The position numbers and the translations under genes are program-made. Positions 17,926 to 26,073 of a DNA stretch of 64,000 nt are shown here, in pieces. The notes beneath the pieces are model-generated. The model was not told the origin of the DNA. It worked only from the letters and a program-made list of their open reading frames with translations, and did not search any database. The stretch spans positions 255,203-319,202 of the forward strand of contig NZ_SMYZ01000021.1 in the NCBI RefSeq assembly GCF_004919685.1, read 5' to 3'. This stretch comes from Mesorhizobium norvegicum (lineage in GTDB: Bacteria > Pseudomonadota > Alphaproteobacteria > Rhizobiales > Rhizobiaceae). Numbering within the stretch: position 1 is the stretch's first letter; each line of letters begins with the position of its first letter.

Positions 17926-19572
17926 TTACACCGCGACTTCCTGGGCAGCCCATTTGCGCAGGATCTGCGCGGTGCGCTCTTCGTTGAGGTCGACCATCCG
18001 GGCAAGCCGATCCTGCGGCGCCGGCCTGATCTTCTGGCGAAGATCGTCGAGTGGTGTCGGACCTGGGCGCGAGCCGGGCAAGGCGGCAACCGCTGCATTG
18101 TCGGCGGCGGCCGTTGCCTCCGGCGTCGGCAGCGAGCGCTGGACATCATCGAAGCTGGGGCCTGACAGGGCCGGTGTCGCCTTTGCCGTCAGAGCCGACG
18201 CCATCGGCCTCAGGCCGAAGAAGGCGACCAGGAACACCACGACGATGAAGGCGCCGGCATTGATCAGGGTGCCGGCATGCTGGCCAATGGAATCGAGCAT
18301 TCCAGCCTGCGGGATCGCTTCGCCATCCAGCCCATCGATGAACTCGACCGCCGAGACGTCGATGACGTCGCCGCGCTTTTCGTCGAAGCCGGTTGCCGAG
18401 GTCACCATCTTCTGGATGTCGGCGACGCGCTTGGCAATCTGCTCCGGCGTGGCGTCCTTGCCGAGGATGGTCATCAGCCGCTGCTGGTTGACGACGACGG
18501 CAATCGACATCTTGGTGACGCTGTAGCCGTTGGAGACTGTGGCGATCTTCTTTGAATTGATCTCGTAGTTGGTGATCTCTTCCCTGCGGTCGTTCTGCGA
18601 GGAGGATTGCGGACCGTCGGTGGCGGTTGCCTGGGTCTCGGGCAGGTTCTGCTCGACGCTGGCCGGGGTCGAGGCCTGCTTCTGATTGTTGTTCTCGTTG
18701 GCGCGCACCGACTGCACCGAGCGCTCGACGCGGGAGTTCGGATCGAAAATGGTTTCTTCCGTCTGACGGGTGTCTGTGTTGACCTCGGCCTTGACGCTGG
18801 CACGGAAATTGTCGGGGCCGAGATAGGCCGTCAGCGCGCGGCGGATGTTGTCGCCGATCTGCGTCTCGACGGTCTGCTCGACGCCGAGCGTGCGGGCGGC
18901 GCTGGTGTTGGAAGGATCATCGCCCGCAGCCAGCAGATTGCCGCTGGAATCGAGCACCGTCACCTTGTCGGCCGACAGGCCGGGGACGGCGGCGGCGACA
19001 AGATGGCGGATCGACATGGCGCTCTTCTCGGCGTCGATGCCGGCGTAGCGGATGACCACAGAGGCGGAAGGCTGCTGCTCGTCGCGGCGGAAATTGGCGC
19101 GCTCGGACATGACGATGTGCACGCGCGCCGCCTTGATGCCCGATATCGACTGGATGGTGCGCGCGATCTCGCCTTCCAGCGCGCGCACGCGGGTGATCTG
19201 TTGCATGAAGGAGGTGAGGCCGAGCGAGCCGACATTGTCGAACAGTTCGTAGCCGGCATTGGCGCTGGTCGGCAGGCCCTTTTCGGCAAGCAGCATGCGC
19301 GCCTGCGCGGTGGTGCCGGCCGGCACCAGCACCGAGGTTCCGTCGGCGCCGACATCGAAGCCGATGCCGGCTTCGCCCAGCACCAGGCCGATCTGGTTCA
19401 CGTCGGCGCGGTCAAGCCCGACATAGAGCGTGTCGTAGGCGGGGCGGTTGAGATAGACCGAGGCGATGCCGATGACGCCCATCACCAGAACGGCGATGCC
19501 CGCCAGCATGGCGAGGCGCTTCACGCCAAACCCGCGGAGATTCGAGATGATGCTCTGGATCTGTTCCGGCAC
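17926..19572 (-). CDS. fliF: Flagellar MS-ring protein FliF
   Basis: A 548-residue double-pass membrane protein. The first helix (LAMLAGIAVLVMGVIGIASVYL) is followed by ring-building modules (YDTLYVGLDRADVNQIGLVLGEAGIGFDV; VRALEGEIARTIQSISGIKAARVHIVMSE). The second helix is near AFIVVVFLVAFFGLRPM. The last 40 residues (ARMVDLNEERTAQILRKWAAQEV) form the FliG-binding tail. In S. meliloti fliF lies next to visN; here it heads fliF-fliH-motB-motC-fliK, a different arrangement. A 152-base gap separates it from the upstream flagellin. Confidence 0.96.
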   Translation of the reverse strand: MPEQIQSIISNLRGFGVKRLAMLAGIAVLVMGVIGIASVYLNRPAYDTLYVGLDRADVNQIGLVLGEAGIGFDVGADGTSVLVPAGTTAQARMLLAEKGLPTSANAGYELFDNVGSLGLTSFMQQITRVRALEGEIARTIQSISGIKAARVHIVMSERANFRRDEQQPSASVVIRYAGIDAEKSAMSIRHLVAAAVPGLSADKVTVLDSSGNLLAAGDDPSNTSAARTLGVEQTVETQIGDNIRRALTAYLGPDNFRASVKAEVNTDTRQTEETIFDPNSRVERSVQSVRANENNNQKQASTPASVEQNLPETQATATDGPQSSSQNDRREEITNYEINSKKIATVSNGYSVTKMSIAVVVNQQRLMTILGKDATPEQIAKRVADIQKMVTSATGFDEKRGDVIDVSAVEFIDGLDGEAIPQAGMLDSIGQHAGTLINAGAFIVVVFLVAFFGLRPMASALTAKATPALSGPSFDDVQRSLPTPEATAAADNAAVAALPGSRPGPTPLDDLRQKIRPAPQDRLARMVDLNEERTAQILRKWAAQEVAV

Positions 19573-19640
19573 GGTTCAACGACTCCCAGCATGATTGTCC
19601 GCCGGAACTCTAGTCCTCGAAGCTTGTGCGAAAATGAAAT

Positions 19641-19665
19641 CGGGCCGCGCTTGCGGCGCGGCCCG
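19641..19665 (-). terminator. Terminator hairpin after flagellin 1
   Basis: A ten-base perfect inverted repeat, CGGGCCGCGC with loop TTGCG and GCGCGGCCCG, lies 60-84 bases beyond the stop of the 355-residue flagellin. On the minus strand it is followed by ATTTCATTTT, a moderately T-rich tail. Its arms are identical to those in the terminator of the neighbouring flagellin. Confidence 0.8.
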
Positions 19666-19724
19666 TCAATCGGAGTGCGAAAAGGAGGGCGGGATGCGAA
19701 AGGAGGGCGCCGGTGCGCCCGCGA

Positions 19725-20792
19725 TTAGTTCTTGAACAGCGACAGGATCGACTGCGAGGCGCTGTTGGCGATCGACAGCGACTGGATGCCGAGCTGCTGC
19801 TGCACCTGCAGCGCCTGCAGGCGGGTCGATTCCTTGTTCATGTCGGCATCGACAAGCTGGCCGACGCCGCGGTCGATGGAGTCCATCAAGCTCTGGGTGA
19901 AGGTCTTCTGCAGGTCGATGCTGCTCTTGGCCGAACCGAGGATGGTGGCGGAGTCGGTCAGCTGGGCCATGACCTTGTCGATCCTGGTCACCATCTGCGT
20001 GATGATGTCGTCGGTTACCCCGGCCGCCGTGATGTCGAGGTTGTAGGCGGAAATATTGTCGACCTTGGCCACCACCGCTCCCGCCGCCGTCTGGCCGGCG
20101 GTGTTTGCGGCGATGTCCGTTGCTCCGCCCGCGATCGCGGCCGAATAGGCGGTGTCATACAGGGTCTGGGCGGCCCCAGTGGCATAGATGGAGGTCTGGC
20201 GATCGAGGGTGCCGTAGTTCTTGACGCCGGTGGCCAGGCCGTAGTCGAAAAGCTTGGTGCCCTCGACATCGATGTTGATCGTTCCGATCGAGACTGCGCC
20301 GGATGAAGAGCGATTGAATGAGGACACGATCTGCGAGTCGGGCTGGACGCCGTCATTGGCGGCCAAGACCTGCTTGGAGGTCACCGCAAGGAAATTCGAG
20401 CCGGAGAAGGTGGCCGCGTCGGCAAAGGACTTCATCTGCGCCTGAAGCGCCTTGATCTCGGTCTGGGTTTTTGCCTTGGCTGCGTCCGTCTGGCCGACGG
20501 TCGAAAGCAGCTTGGTCTTGATCTGGCCGATCGTTGTCAGCACATTGTTCATGCCGGTGTAGGCGGTATCGACTTTCGAGGCGCCGAGGCCGAGTGCATC
20601 CTGCACCGTCGACAGGGCCGAATTGTCCGAGCGCATCGTGGTGGCGATCGACCAATAGGCGGCGTTGTCCGAGGCCTGCGAGACCCGGTAGCCTGTCGAG
20701 ATTCGAGCCTGCGTCTGTTCAAGTGACTTGTTGGTGGCGCTGAGGCTTTGAAGTGCGGTTAACGCCGAAGCGTTTGTCATGATGCTCGCCAA
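19725..20792 (-). CDS. Flagellin (355 residues)
   Basis: A filament subunit with conserved N-terminal D0/D1 helices (ALTALQSLSATNKSLEQTQARISTGYRV; SDNAAYWSIATTMRSDN) and C-terminal helices (STRLQALQVQQQLGIQSLSIANSASQSILSLFKN). The middle, about residues 150-270, is variable and exposed. The best start is a TTG at 20792, because AGGAG sits eight bases before it while the in-frame ATG at 20780 is too far; the reading MASIMTNA parallels MSSIMTNS of the neighbour. It is a tandem paralog of the 333-residue flagellin. Expression probably depends on FlbT and FlaF acting on the leader. Confidence 0.95.
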   Translation of the reverse strand: MASIMTNASALTALQSLSATNKSLEQTQARISTGYRVSQASDNAAYWSIATTMRSDNSALSTVQDALGLGASKVDTAYTGMNNVLTTIGQIKTKLLSTVGQTDAAKAKTQTEIKALQAQMKSFADAATFSGSNFLAVTSKQVLAANDGVQPDSQIVSSFNRSSSGAVSIGTINIDVEGTKLFDYGLATGVKNYGTLDRQTSIYATGAAQTLYDTAYSAAIAGGATDIAANTAGQTAAGAVVAKVDNISAYNLDITAAGVTDDIITQMVTRIDKVMAQLTDSATILGSAKSSIDLQKTFTQSLMDSIDRGVGQLVDADMNKESTRLQALQVQQQLGIQSLSIANSASQSILSLFKN

Positions 20793-20814
20793 GAAAGTCG
20801 CTCCTTCTCAAAAG

Positions 20815-20836
20815 CCGACATGCTCAGACATGCCGG
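20815..20836 (-). promoter_or_regulatory. Stem-loop in flagellin 1 mRNA leader
   Basis: On the minus strand CCGGCATG and CATGTCGG flank a six-base loop (TCTGAG), giving an eight-pair stem with one G-U pair. It lies 23-44 bases upstream of the TTG start, next to the ribosome binding site. FlbT in Caulobacter acts on structured flagellin leaders, so this could be an RNA control site; that role is inferred. Confidence 0.45.
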
Positions 20837-20900
20837 ATAGGCCTGTTCAACGGGTGGCATCGTGCCGGTCGGGCCGATTCGCCAGCCTGTCGTAAGCTAT

Positions 20901-20932
20901 TGGTTAACCATAACTAGCGCGGCATGGTTAAC
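20901..20932. promoter_or_regulatory. Repeated TGGTTAAC boxes upstream of flagellin 1
   Basis: TGGTTAACCA at 20901-20910 is a perfect palindrome, and TGGTTAAC recurs at 20925-20932, 24 bases on in the same orientation. They lie 110-140 bases upstream of the flagellin 1 start in a locally AT-rich patch. The spacing of roughly two helical turns suits a direct-repeat binder such as an OmpR-type protein. No consensus is known to me; the call is by pattern only. Confidence 0.35.
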
Positions 20933-20996
20933 AGCCTGTTAAAAGTTGGCTTTTGAGAGTTAAGAAACGAGGGTTGCGCGAGGCTGGAGCAAACGC

Positions 20997-21029
20997 AAAT
21001 CGGGCCGCGCTTTTGGCGCGGCCCGATTT
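20997..21029 (-). terminator. Terminator hairpin after flagellin 2
   Basis: A fourteen-base perfect inverted repeat: AAATCGGGCCGCGC, loop TTTTG, GCGCGGCCCGATTT. It lies 32-64 bases beyond the stop of the 333-residue flagellin. The A/T outer arms make it a good intrinsic terminator in both directions. It shares ten identical arm bases with the terminator after flagellin 1. Confidence 0.85.
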
Positions 21030-21060
21030 CTTAGTGCGAACTGTGGTTGAGCGAAGGCGA

Positions 21061-22062
21061 TTAGCCGCGGAAGAGCGACAGGATCGACTGCGAGGAACCG
21101 TTGGCGATCGACAGCGCCTGGACGCCGAGCTGCTGCTGGACCTGCAGCGCCTGCAGACGGGTCGATTCCTTGTTCATGTCGGCATCGACGAGCTGGCCGA
21201 CACCGCGATCGATGGAGTCCATCAGGTCCGAGGTGAAGGTCTTCTGCAGGTCGATACTGCTCTTGGCGGCGCCGAGCGTGGTGGCCGAGTTGGTCATGTC
21301 GGCGAGCGCGGAGTCGATGACGGTCAGCATCTGCTTGATCTGGCTATCGCTGGCAGCCGTGCCACCCGAGAAGATGGAAAGCGAGGCGGCCGAATAGGTG
21401 TCGGTGGCCAGTGCAGCCGCGCCCAGGGCTGACTGCGTGCCGGAGACCGCGGCGACCGCACTGCCGTCGGTGCCGAGGCGGTACGTGTCAAGGATGCCCT
21501 TCGCGAGGCCCGCGGTGGTGCCAGCTTCATACAGCTTGATGCTTTCCACCTTGACGTCGATGGTCGAGATCGAAGATGCGCCGGCCGCGTCACGGTTGAA
21601 CGCCGAAAGGATCTTCACATCGGCAGCCGTCGTGGCTGTTGCGCCACTGTCTACGGACAGCATGTTGGTGCCGGAGAAGGTGGCGCCGTCGGCGTAGGAC
21701 TTCATCTGCGCCTGAAGAGCGGTGATTTCGGTCTGGGTCTTTTCCTTCGAGGCGTCCGTCTGGCCGTAGGATGCCAGCAGCTTGGCCTTGATCTGGTTGA
21801 CGGTCGAGATCGCGCTGTTCATGCCGGTGTAGGCGGTGTCGACCTTCGAGGCGCCGAGGCCGAGTGCGTCCGAAACGGTGGACATTGCCTGGTTGTCGGA
21901 GCGCATCGTGGTGGCGATCGACCAGTAGGCGGCGTTGTCCGAGGCCTGCGAGACGCGGTAGCCGGTCGAGATGCGGGCCTGGGTGTCGGTGAGGGATTTG
22001 CTGGTGGCGTTAAGGCTCTGCAGAGCCGTCAACGCGGCGGAGTTCGTCATGATGCTGGACAT
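21061..22062 (-). CDS. Flagellin (333 residues)
   Basis: A second filament subunit, starting MSSIMTNSAALTALQSLNAT and ending LGVQALSIANGSSQSILSLFRG. The terminal helices are nearly identical to the neighbouring flagellin, while the central part (about 150-245) differs and is shorter. The ATG at 22062 is used rather than the TTG of its neighbour. It has its own terminator and a hairpin leader, so each flagellin is a separate transcription unit. Complex filaments made of several flagellins are typical of rhizobia. Confidence 0.96.
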   Translation of the reverse strand: MSSIMTNSAALTALQSLNATSKSLTDTQARISTGYRVSQASDNAAYWSIATTMRSDNQAMSTVSDALGLGASKVDTAYTGMNSAISTVNQIKAKLLASYGQTDASKEKTQTEITALQAQMKSYADGATFSGTNMLSVDSGATATTAADVKILSAFNRDAAGASSISTIDVKVESIKLYEAGTTAGLAKGILDTYRLGTDGSAVAAVSGTQSALGAAALATDTYSAASLSIFSGGTAASDSQIKQMLTVIDSALADMTNSATTLGAAKSSIDLQKTFTSDLMDSIDRGVGQLVDADMNKESTRLQALQVQQQLGVQALSIANGSSQSILSLFRG

Positions 22063-22098
22063 GGTACTCGTACCTTGATTTTACAGGTGTTTTTTTGA

Positions 22099-22119
22099 CA
22101 TACCGGGCTTCCCGGTATG
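22099..22119 (-). promoter_or_regulatory. Stem-loop in flagellin 2 mRNA leader
   Basis: CATACCGGG and CCCGGTATG form a perfect nine-base stem with a three-base loop, 37-57 bases upstream of the flagellin 2 ATG. On the transcribed strand it is followed by TCAAAAAAAC, so it is not a terminator for the flagellin strand. A stable 5' hairpin would stabilise the mRNA or serve as a FlbT contact. On the plus strand it is preceded, not followed, by a T run. Confidence 0.5.
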
Positions 22120-22294
22120 ACGGTGCGGCATCATGCCAATGATCTCGAAATCGATCACCCGCCATCTGCGAGCGAATATGCGGGCAAGTCCCTACCAAAG
22201 GGCTAAACCGGACGGTTAATCGAAAATATATTGCGTGAATTTTGCGCCGGAGCAGCGGGCCAGGGCGGCGCTGCAGGAATCAGTTGCCGGGCGG

Positions 22295-23026
22295 TCAGTT
22301 GAAGGAGCGCACCAGGCTGCCGACGAGCAGATTCCAGCCGTCGATCAAGACGAAGAACAGGATCTTGAACGGCAGCGACACTACCGTCGGCGGCAGCATC
22401 ATCATGCCCATCGCCATGGTGATCGTGGCGACGATCAGGTCGATGACCAGGAATGGCAGCACGATCAGGAAGCCGATCTCGAAGCCGCGCCGGATCTCCG
22501 AGATCATGAAGGCGGGCACCAGGATACGCAGGTCGACGGTGTCGCGCGCTACGGTCTGGCCGCGCTCGCGGGCGAGATCGGCGAACAGGTCGAAGTCCTT
22601 GTCGCGCACATTGCGCAGCATGAAGGTGCGGAACGGATCCGAAATCTTGTCGAAGGCTTCGGTCTGGGTGATCTGGTTGTCCATCAGCGGCTTGACGCCG
22701 GTGTTCCAGGCTTGGTCGAAGGTCGGCGCCATGACGTAGAAGGTCATGAACAGCGACAGCGAAATGAGAATGAGGTTTGCCGGTGTCGACTGCAGACCGA
22801 TGCCGGCGCGCAGGATCGAGAAGGCGATGACGAAACGGGTGAAGCTCGTCACCATGATCAGCAGGCCCGGCGCCACCGACAGCACGGTCAGCAGGCCGAA
22901 CATCTGGATGATGTAGCCGACGGTGGTGCCATCGGCCTTGCCGATGCCGCCGAGATCGAGCTGCTGGGCCGCCGCGACCGAGGTGGCGGCGGCGATCATC
23001 GCCGTGGCGAGAAGGAACTTTCTCAT
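22295..23026 (-). CDS. fliP: Flagellar export gate protein FliP
   Basis: A 243-residue protein with a cleavable-type N-terminus (MRKFLLATAMIAAATSVAAA) and four membrane helices, including MFGLLTVLSVAPGLLIMVTSFTRFVIAFSIL. The conserved MMLPPTVVSLPFKILFFVLIDGWNLLVGSLV closes the protein. FliP forms the core of the export channel with FliQ and FliR. It ends the flgB-to-fliP run and overlaps fliL by four bases. A gap of 232 bases to flagellin 2 holds the flagellin leader. Confidence 0.96.
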   Translation of the reverse strand: MRKFLLATAMIAAATSVAAAQQLDLGGIGKADGTTVGYIIQMFGLLTVLSVAPGLLIMVTSFTRFVIAFSILRAGIGLQSTPANLILISLSLFMTFYVMAPTFDQAWNTGVKPLMDNQITQTEAFDKISDPFRTFMLRNVRDKDFDLFADLARERGQTVARDTVDLRILVPAFMISEIRRGFEIGFLIVLPFLVIDLIVATITMAMGMMMLPPTVVSLPFKILFFVLIDGWNLLVGSLVRSFN

Positions 23027-23517
23027 TCGAGCAGCAATGTCCTGATGAGGATCTGTTTGGCGTGACCCTGGCTGCGGATCGCGGCACGTTCCTCGAGATC
23101 GGCCTTCAGGTGCTGGTAGCCGCTGGCGCCCTCGATCTGATGCATCTTCAAGGTACGCACCAGGGCCAGAAGGTCCTGGTGGATGTCATCCGACATTGCC
23201 TGTGGCTGCGGCCCGTCATAGACGACGGACACCTCCATCCTGATCCAGGTATCGGCAGGCGAGGCGATGTTGGTGGTGATCGGCGCCAGCACGACAAGCA
23301 TCGGTCCCACGCCTGGCTGTTCGGTCGAGGCGGGCTGCTCGGCCTTGCCTTCGTTCTCAGGCGCCACCGGTACCGACGCAGGGGCATCGACGCCCTTGAG
23401 ATAGCCGCCGGACATCCAGCCCATGCCGATGGCGGCCGCCGTCACAACCAGCAGCATGCCGGCCTGGATGGCAAGGGAGGGACCCTTGCGCGGCTGGACC
23501 TGTTCGACATTTGCCAC
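23023..23517 (-). CDS. fliL: Flagellar basal body-associated protein FliL
   Basis: About 164 residues from a GTG at 23517, 19 bases after the flgH stop. A membrane helix (SLAIQAGMLLVVTAAAIGMGWMSGGYL) is followed by a periplasmic stomatin-like domain (LAPITTNIASPADTWIRMEVSVVYDG; HQDLLALVRTLKMHQIEGASGYQHLKADLEERA). FliL surrounds the stator and supports torque. The frame is open further upstream to 23616, but that part overlaps flgH and has no FliL character, so the GTG is preferred. Confidence 0.9.
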   Translation of the reverse strand: MANVEQVQPRKGPSLAIQAGMLLVVTAAAIGMGWMSGGYLKGVDAPASVPVAPENEGKAEQPASTEQPGVGPMLVVLAPITTNIASPADTWIRMEVSVVYDGPQPQAMSDDIHQDLLALVRTLKMHQIEGASGYQHLKADLEERAAIRSQGHAKQILIRTLLLE

Positions 23518-23536
23518 GGTGCGGTGTTCCCCAATC

Positions 23537-24247
23537 CTAGAACGGAAGAACCTGGTCGAGAATCTGCTGGCCATAGGCAGGTTGCTGGACCTCGGTGATG
23601 CGGCCGCGTCCGCCATAGGAGATGCGCGCTTCGGCGATGCGTTCGTAGGGGATGGTGTTCTCGGCGCCGATGTCGGCCGGCCGCACGATGCCGGCGATGG
23701 TCAGCACCCTGAGTTCGGCGTTGACGCGCACTTCCTGCGACCCCTTGATCATCAGATTGCCGTTCGGCAGGACATCGATGACGATGGCGGCGACATTGAG
23801 CTCCAGGGTTTCCGAACGCTTGATCTCGCCATCGGCCGTCGTGTCCGTGGTGGAGTTGAGAGCGCCAGCACCCTTGCCGGCGGTGCTGCCAACCTTGTCC
23901 CACTGCGCGCTGATGTCGAAACCGAGCTTTCGGTTGGCGGTGCGGCTCCTGTCGTTCTGGTTCTTGAAATTGGCCCGGTCGTTGATCTTGATCTTGACGG
24001 TCAGGATGTCGCCCTGGGATAGCGCCCGCGGGTCGGTGAACAGCCGGCTCTGGCGGTCATCCCACAACGAGAATTTCCTGGGTGGTGCCGGAGGCGTTTC
24101 CGGATAGCGATAGAGGGAGGAGGTGCTGCCGTCGTCGATGCCGGAGCCGACTGGCGATAAGGCTGGATCCCTGCCGACCTCCTTGAGGTTGGTTCCGCAG
24201 CCGGACAGCACGGCAACCGCGCACAGGACGAGCATTTTGCGGATCAT
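23537..24247 (-). CDS. flgH: Flagellar L-ring lipoprotein FlgH
   Basis: A 236-residue protein with a lipoprotein signal: MIRKMLVLCAVAVLSGCGTN, where LSGC is the lipobox. The L-ring body shows LFTDPRALSQGDILTVKIKINDRANFKNQNDRS and the C-terminal IRPADIGAENTIPYERIAEARISYGGRG pattern (VRPADIGAENTI here). It forms the outer-membrane bushing around the rod. It overlaps motE by four bases, consistent with translational coupling. Confidence 0.96.
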   Translation of the reverse strand: MIRKMLVLCAVAVLSGCGTNLKEVGRDPALSPVGSGIDDGSTSSLYRYPETPPAPPRKFSLWDDRQSRLFTDPRALSQGDILTVKIKINDRANFKNQNDRSRTANRKLGFDISAQWDKVGSTAGKGAGALNSTTDTTADGEIKRSETLELNVAAIVIDVLPNGNLMIKGSQEVRVNAELRVLTIAGIVRPADIGAENTIPYERIAEARISYGGRGRITEVQQPAYGQQILDQVLPF

Positions 24248-24828
24248 GACGGATCTACCCTTCGGGCTGCGCTGGCCATGATGCCGGTGAGCGTCGCCGC
24301 CGCCTTCTGGTCCATTTCGTTGAGGATGACGCTCGCCTTGCGTGAATCGAGCTTCATCAATATGGCCGCCGCCAGATCGGCGTTGACGATGGCCAGCCGC
24401 TCGGCGGCGGCGTCGGGTTTCATGCCGGCGTAGATCTGGACGACGCCGTCTTCGGCCCGGGCCAGGAAAACCTCGCGCCGCTTCAGCCAGGTCTCGTACT
24501 CGGCTTTTTTTGCATCCAGAGCTTTCATGCGCTCGTCAATGCCGGCCTGGAGCTGCTTCAGTTCCTCCGCCTGCAAGACATAGCGGCGGTCGCGGGCGGC
24601 GTCGGCGATGTTGGAGCAGAAGCGCTCGATCTCGCTTTGGTCGGGCGCCTTTTCCCGCTTCAATTGCTGCGGCGCGGGTGCAACCGGTGCTCCCGGCAAG
24701 ACCTGGCGGACCGTCTCCTCCGCGCGTGCGGTGCCGCCGGCAAGGGACATGGCGGCAACAGCAGCGACGAGCAGGATTGCGGCGGGGCGGCGTCTTTCGT
24801 GGCGTGAGAGGGAGCGGATCATCGGCAT
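24244..24828 (-). CDS. motE: Periplasmic motility chaperone MotE
   Basis: About 194 residues with a signal peptide (AAILLVAAVAAMSLAGGTARA) and a long coiled-coil (LQAEELKQLQAGIDERMKALDAKKAEYETWLKRRE). The C-terminal MgtE-N-like helical domain has MKPDAAAERLAIVNADLAAAILMKLDSRKASVILNEMD. In S. meliloti MotE folds and stabilises MotC in the periplasm. Position between flgI and flgH is conserved in rhizobia, and motC is present in this window. Confidence 0.9.
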   Translation of the reverse strand: MPMIRSLSRHERRRPAAILLVAAVAAMSLAGGTARAEETVRQVLPGAPVAPAPQQLKREKAPDQSEIERFCSNIADAARDRRYVLQAEELKQLQAGIDERMKALDAKKAEYETWLKRREVFLARAEDGVVQIYAGMKPDAAAERLAIVNADLAAAILMKLDSRKASVILNEMDQKAAATLTGIMASAARRVDPS

Positions 24829-24831
24829 CGC

Positions 24832-26073
24832 CTATTGCAGAACCAGGTCGGCCTGCAGGGCGCCGGCCGACTTGATGCCCTGCAGAATGGCAATGATGCC
24901 GTCCGGCTTGACGCCGAGACGGTTGAGGCCGGAAACGAGGGTCTGGAGATCGGGTCCGTCAAGCACCGCAACGCGGGCGTCGGGCCGGCTGGCTTCGATG
25001 GCGGTGAACGGCTCGACGGCGGTCTCGCCCTTGGAGAAGGGCTCGGGCTGCACAACGCGCGGTGCTTCGGTGATGCGCACGGTGAGCGTGCCGTGGCTGA
25101 TGGCGACCCGCGAGATCTTGACGTCGTTGCCGATGACGATGGTGCCGGTGCGCTCGTCGATGACGACACGGGCCGGTGTGTCGGATTCGACCACCAGGTT
25201 CTCGATCTCGGCATAGAAGCGGGCAGCCGAAACACCTTTCGGCCTTCTGATCTGCACCGTGCGGGAATCGCGCTCGGCCGCGACCCGGGCACCGAAGCGC
25301 TGGCTAGTATAGTCGTTGATGGCATCAGCGATGCGAATGGCGGTCGAGAAATCGGGATTGCGCAATTGCAGCGTCAGTACCGCCTGATCGTCGAACTCGG
25401 CCTGGACCGCACGCTCGACGATGGCGCCGTTCGGCACGCGGCCGGCCGTCGGCACGCCTTGCGTCAGCTGCTCGGCCTGTCCCTTGGCGGTAAAACCGGA
25501 AACGATAACCGAGCCCTGGCCGACGGCATAGATCTCGCCGTCCGCGGCCTTCAGCGGCGTCATGATCAGCGTGCCGCCGGCGAGCGAGGTCGCGTCGCCC
25601 ATCGAGGAGACATCGATGTCGATGCGGGCGCCCGACTGCACGTAGGGCGGCATGTTGGCGGTGACGATGACGGCGGCGACATTCTTGGCGCGCGCGCGGC
25701 CGCCCTCGGTGGCGATGCCGAGATTTTCGAGCATGGCGCGGATCGACTGTTCGGTGAACGGCGCGTTGCGCAGGCTGTCGCCCGATCCGGCAAGCCCGAT
25801 GACCAGGCCGTAGCCGACGAGCTGGTTGTCGCGCGAACTCTGCAGCTGGGCGATGTCCTTGATGCGCGAGGCGACCTGGCCCGGCGGCAGCGAACTTGGC
25901 CCGGTGGAAACCCGGAACATGCGGCTGGTGGTGGCCGGATCATATTCGGGATCGTTGTAGACGCCGCCATTTTTGGCGGCGAGCTCGCGCTTGGCCTTCG
26001 GCGTCAGGCCGTCGGCCAGTGCCGGCTGCAGGCCAAGCACAGCAGCCAATATCAGGGAAAGGCCGCGCATCAT
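24832..26073 (-). CDS. flgI: Flagellar P-ring protein FlgI
   Basis: A 413-residue periplasmic ring protein. The signal peptide is GLSLILAAVLGLQPALADG. The family opens with RIKDIAQLQSSRDNQLVGYGLVIGLAGSGDSL and has IRAMLENLGIA. Its C-terminal half is VNRLGVKPDGIIAILQGIKSAGALQADLVLQ. About 30 residues (TPKAKRELAAKNGGVYNDPEYDP) are inserted between signal and core, longer than in enteric FlgI. It overlaps flgA by four bases, as expected because FlgA is the FlgI assembly chaperone. Confidence 0.96.
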   Translation of the reverse strand: MMRGLSLILAAVLGLQPALADGLTPKAKRELAAKNGGVYNDPEYDPATTSRMFRVSTGPSSLPPGQVASRIKDIAQLQSSRDNQLVGYGLVIGLAGSGDSLRNAPFTEQSIRAMLENLGIATEGGRARAKNVAAVIVTANMPPYVQSGARIDIDVSSMGDATSLAGGTLIMTPLKAADGEIYAVGQGSVIVSGFTAKGQAEQLTQGVPTAGRVPNGAIVERAVQAEFDDQAVLTLQLRNPDFSTAIRIADAINDYTSQRFGARVAAERDSRTVQIRRPKGVSAARFYAEIENLVVESDTPARVVIDERTGTIVIGNDVKISRVAISHGTLTVRITEAPRVVQPEPFSKGETAVEPFTAIEASRPDARVAVLDGPDLQTLVSGLNRLGVKPDGIIAILQGIKSAGALQADLVLQ

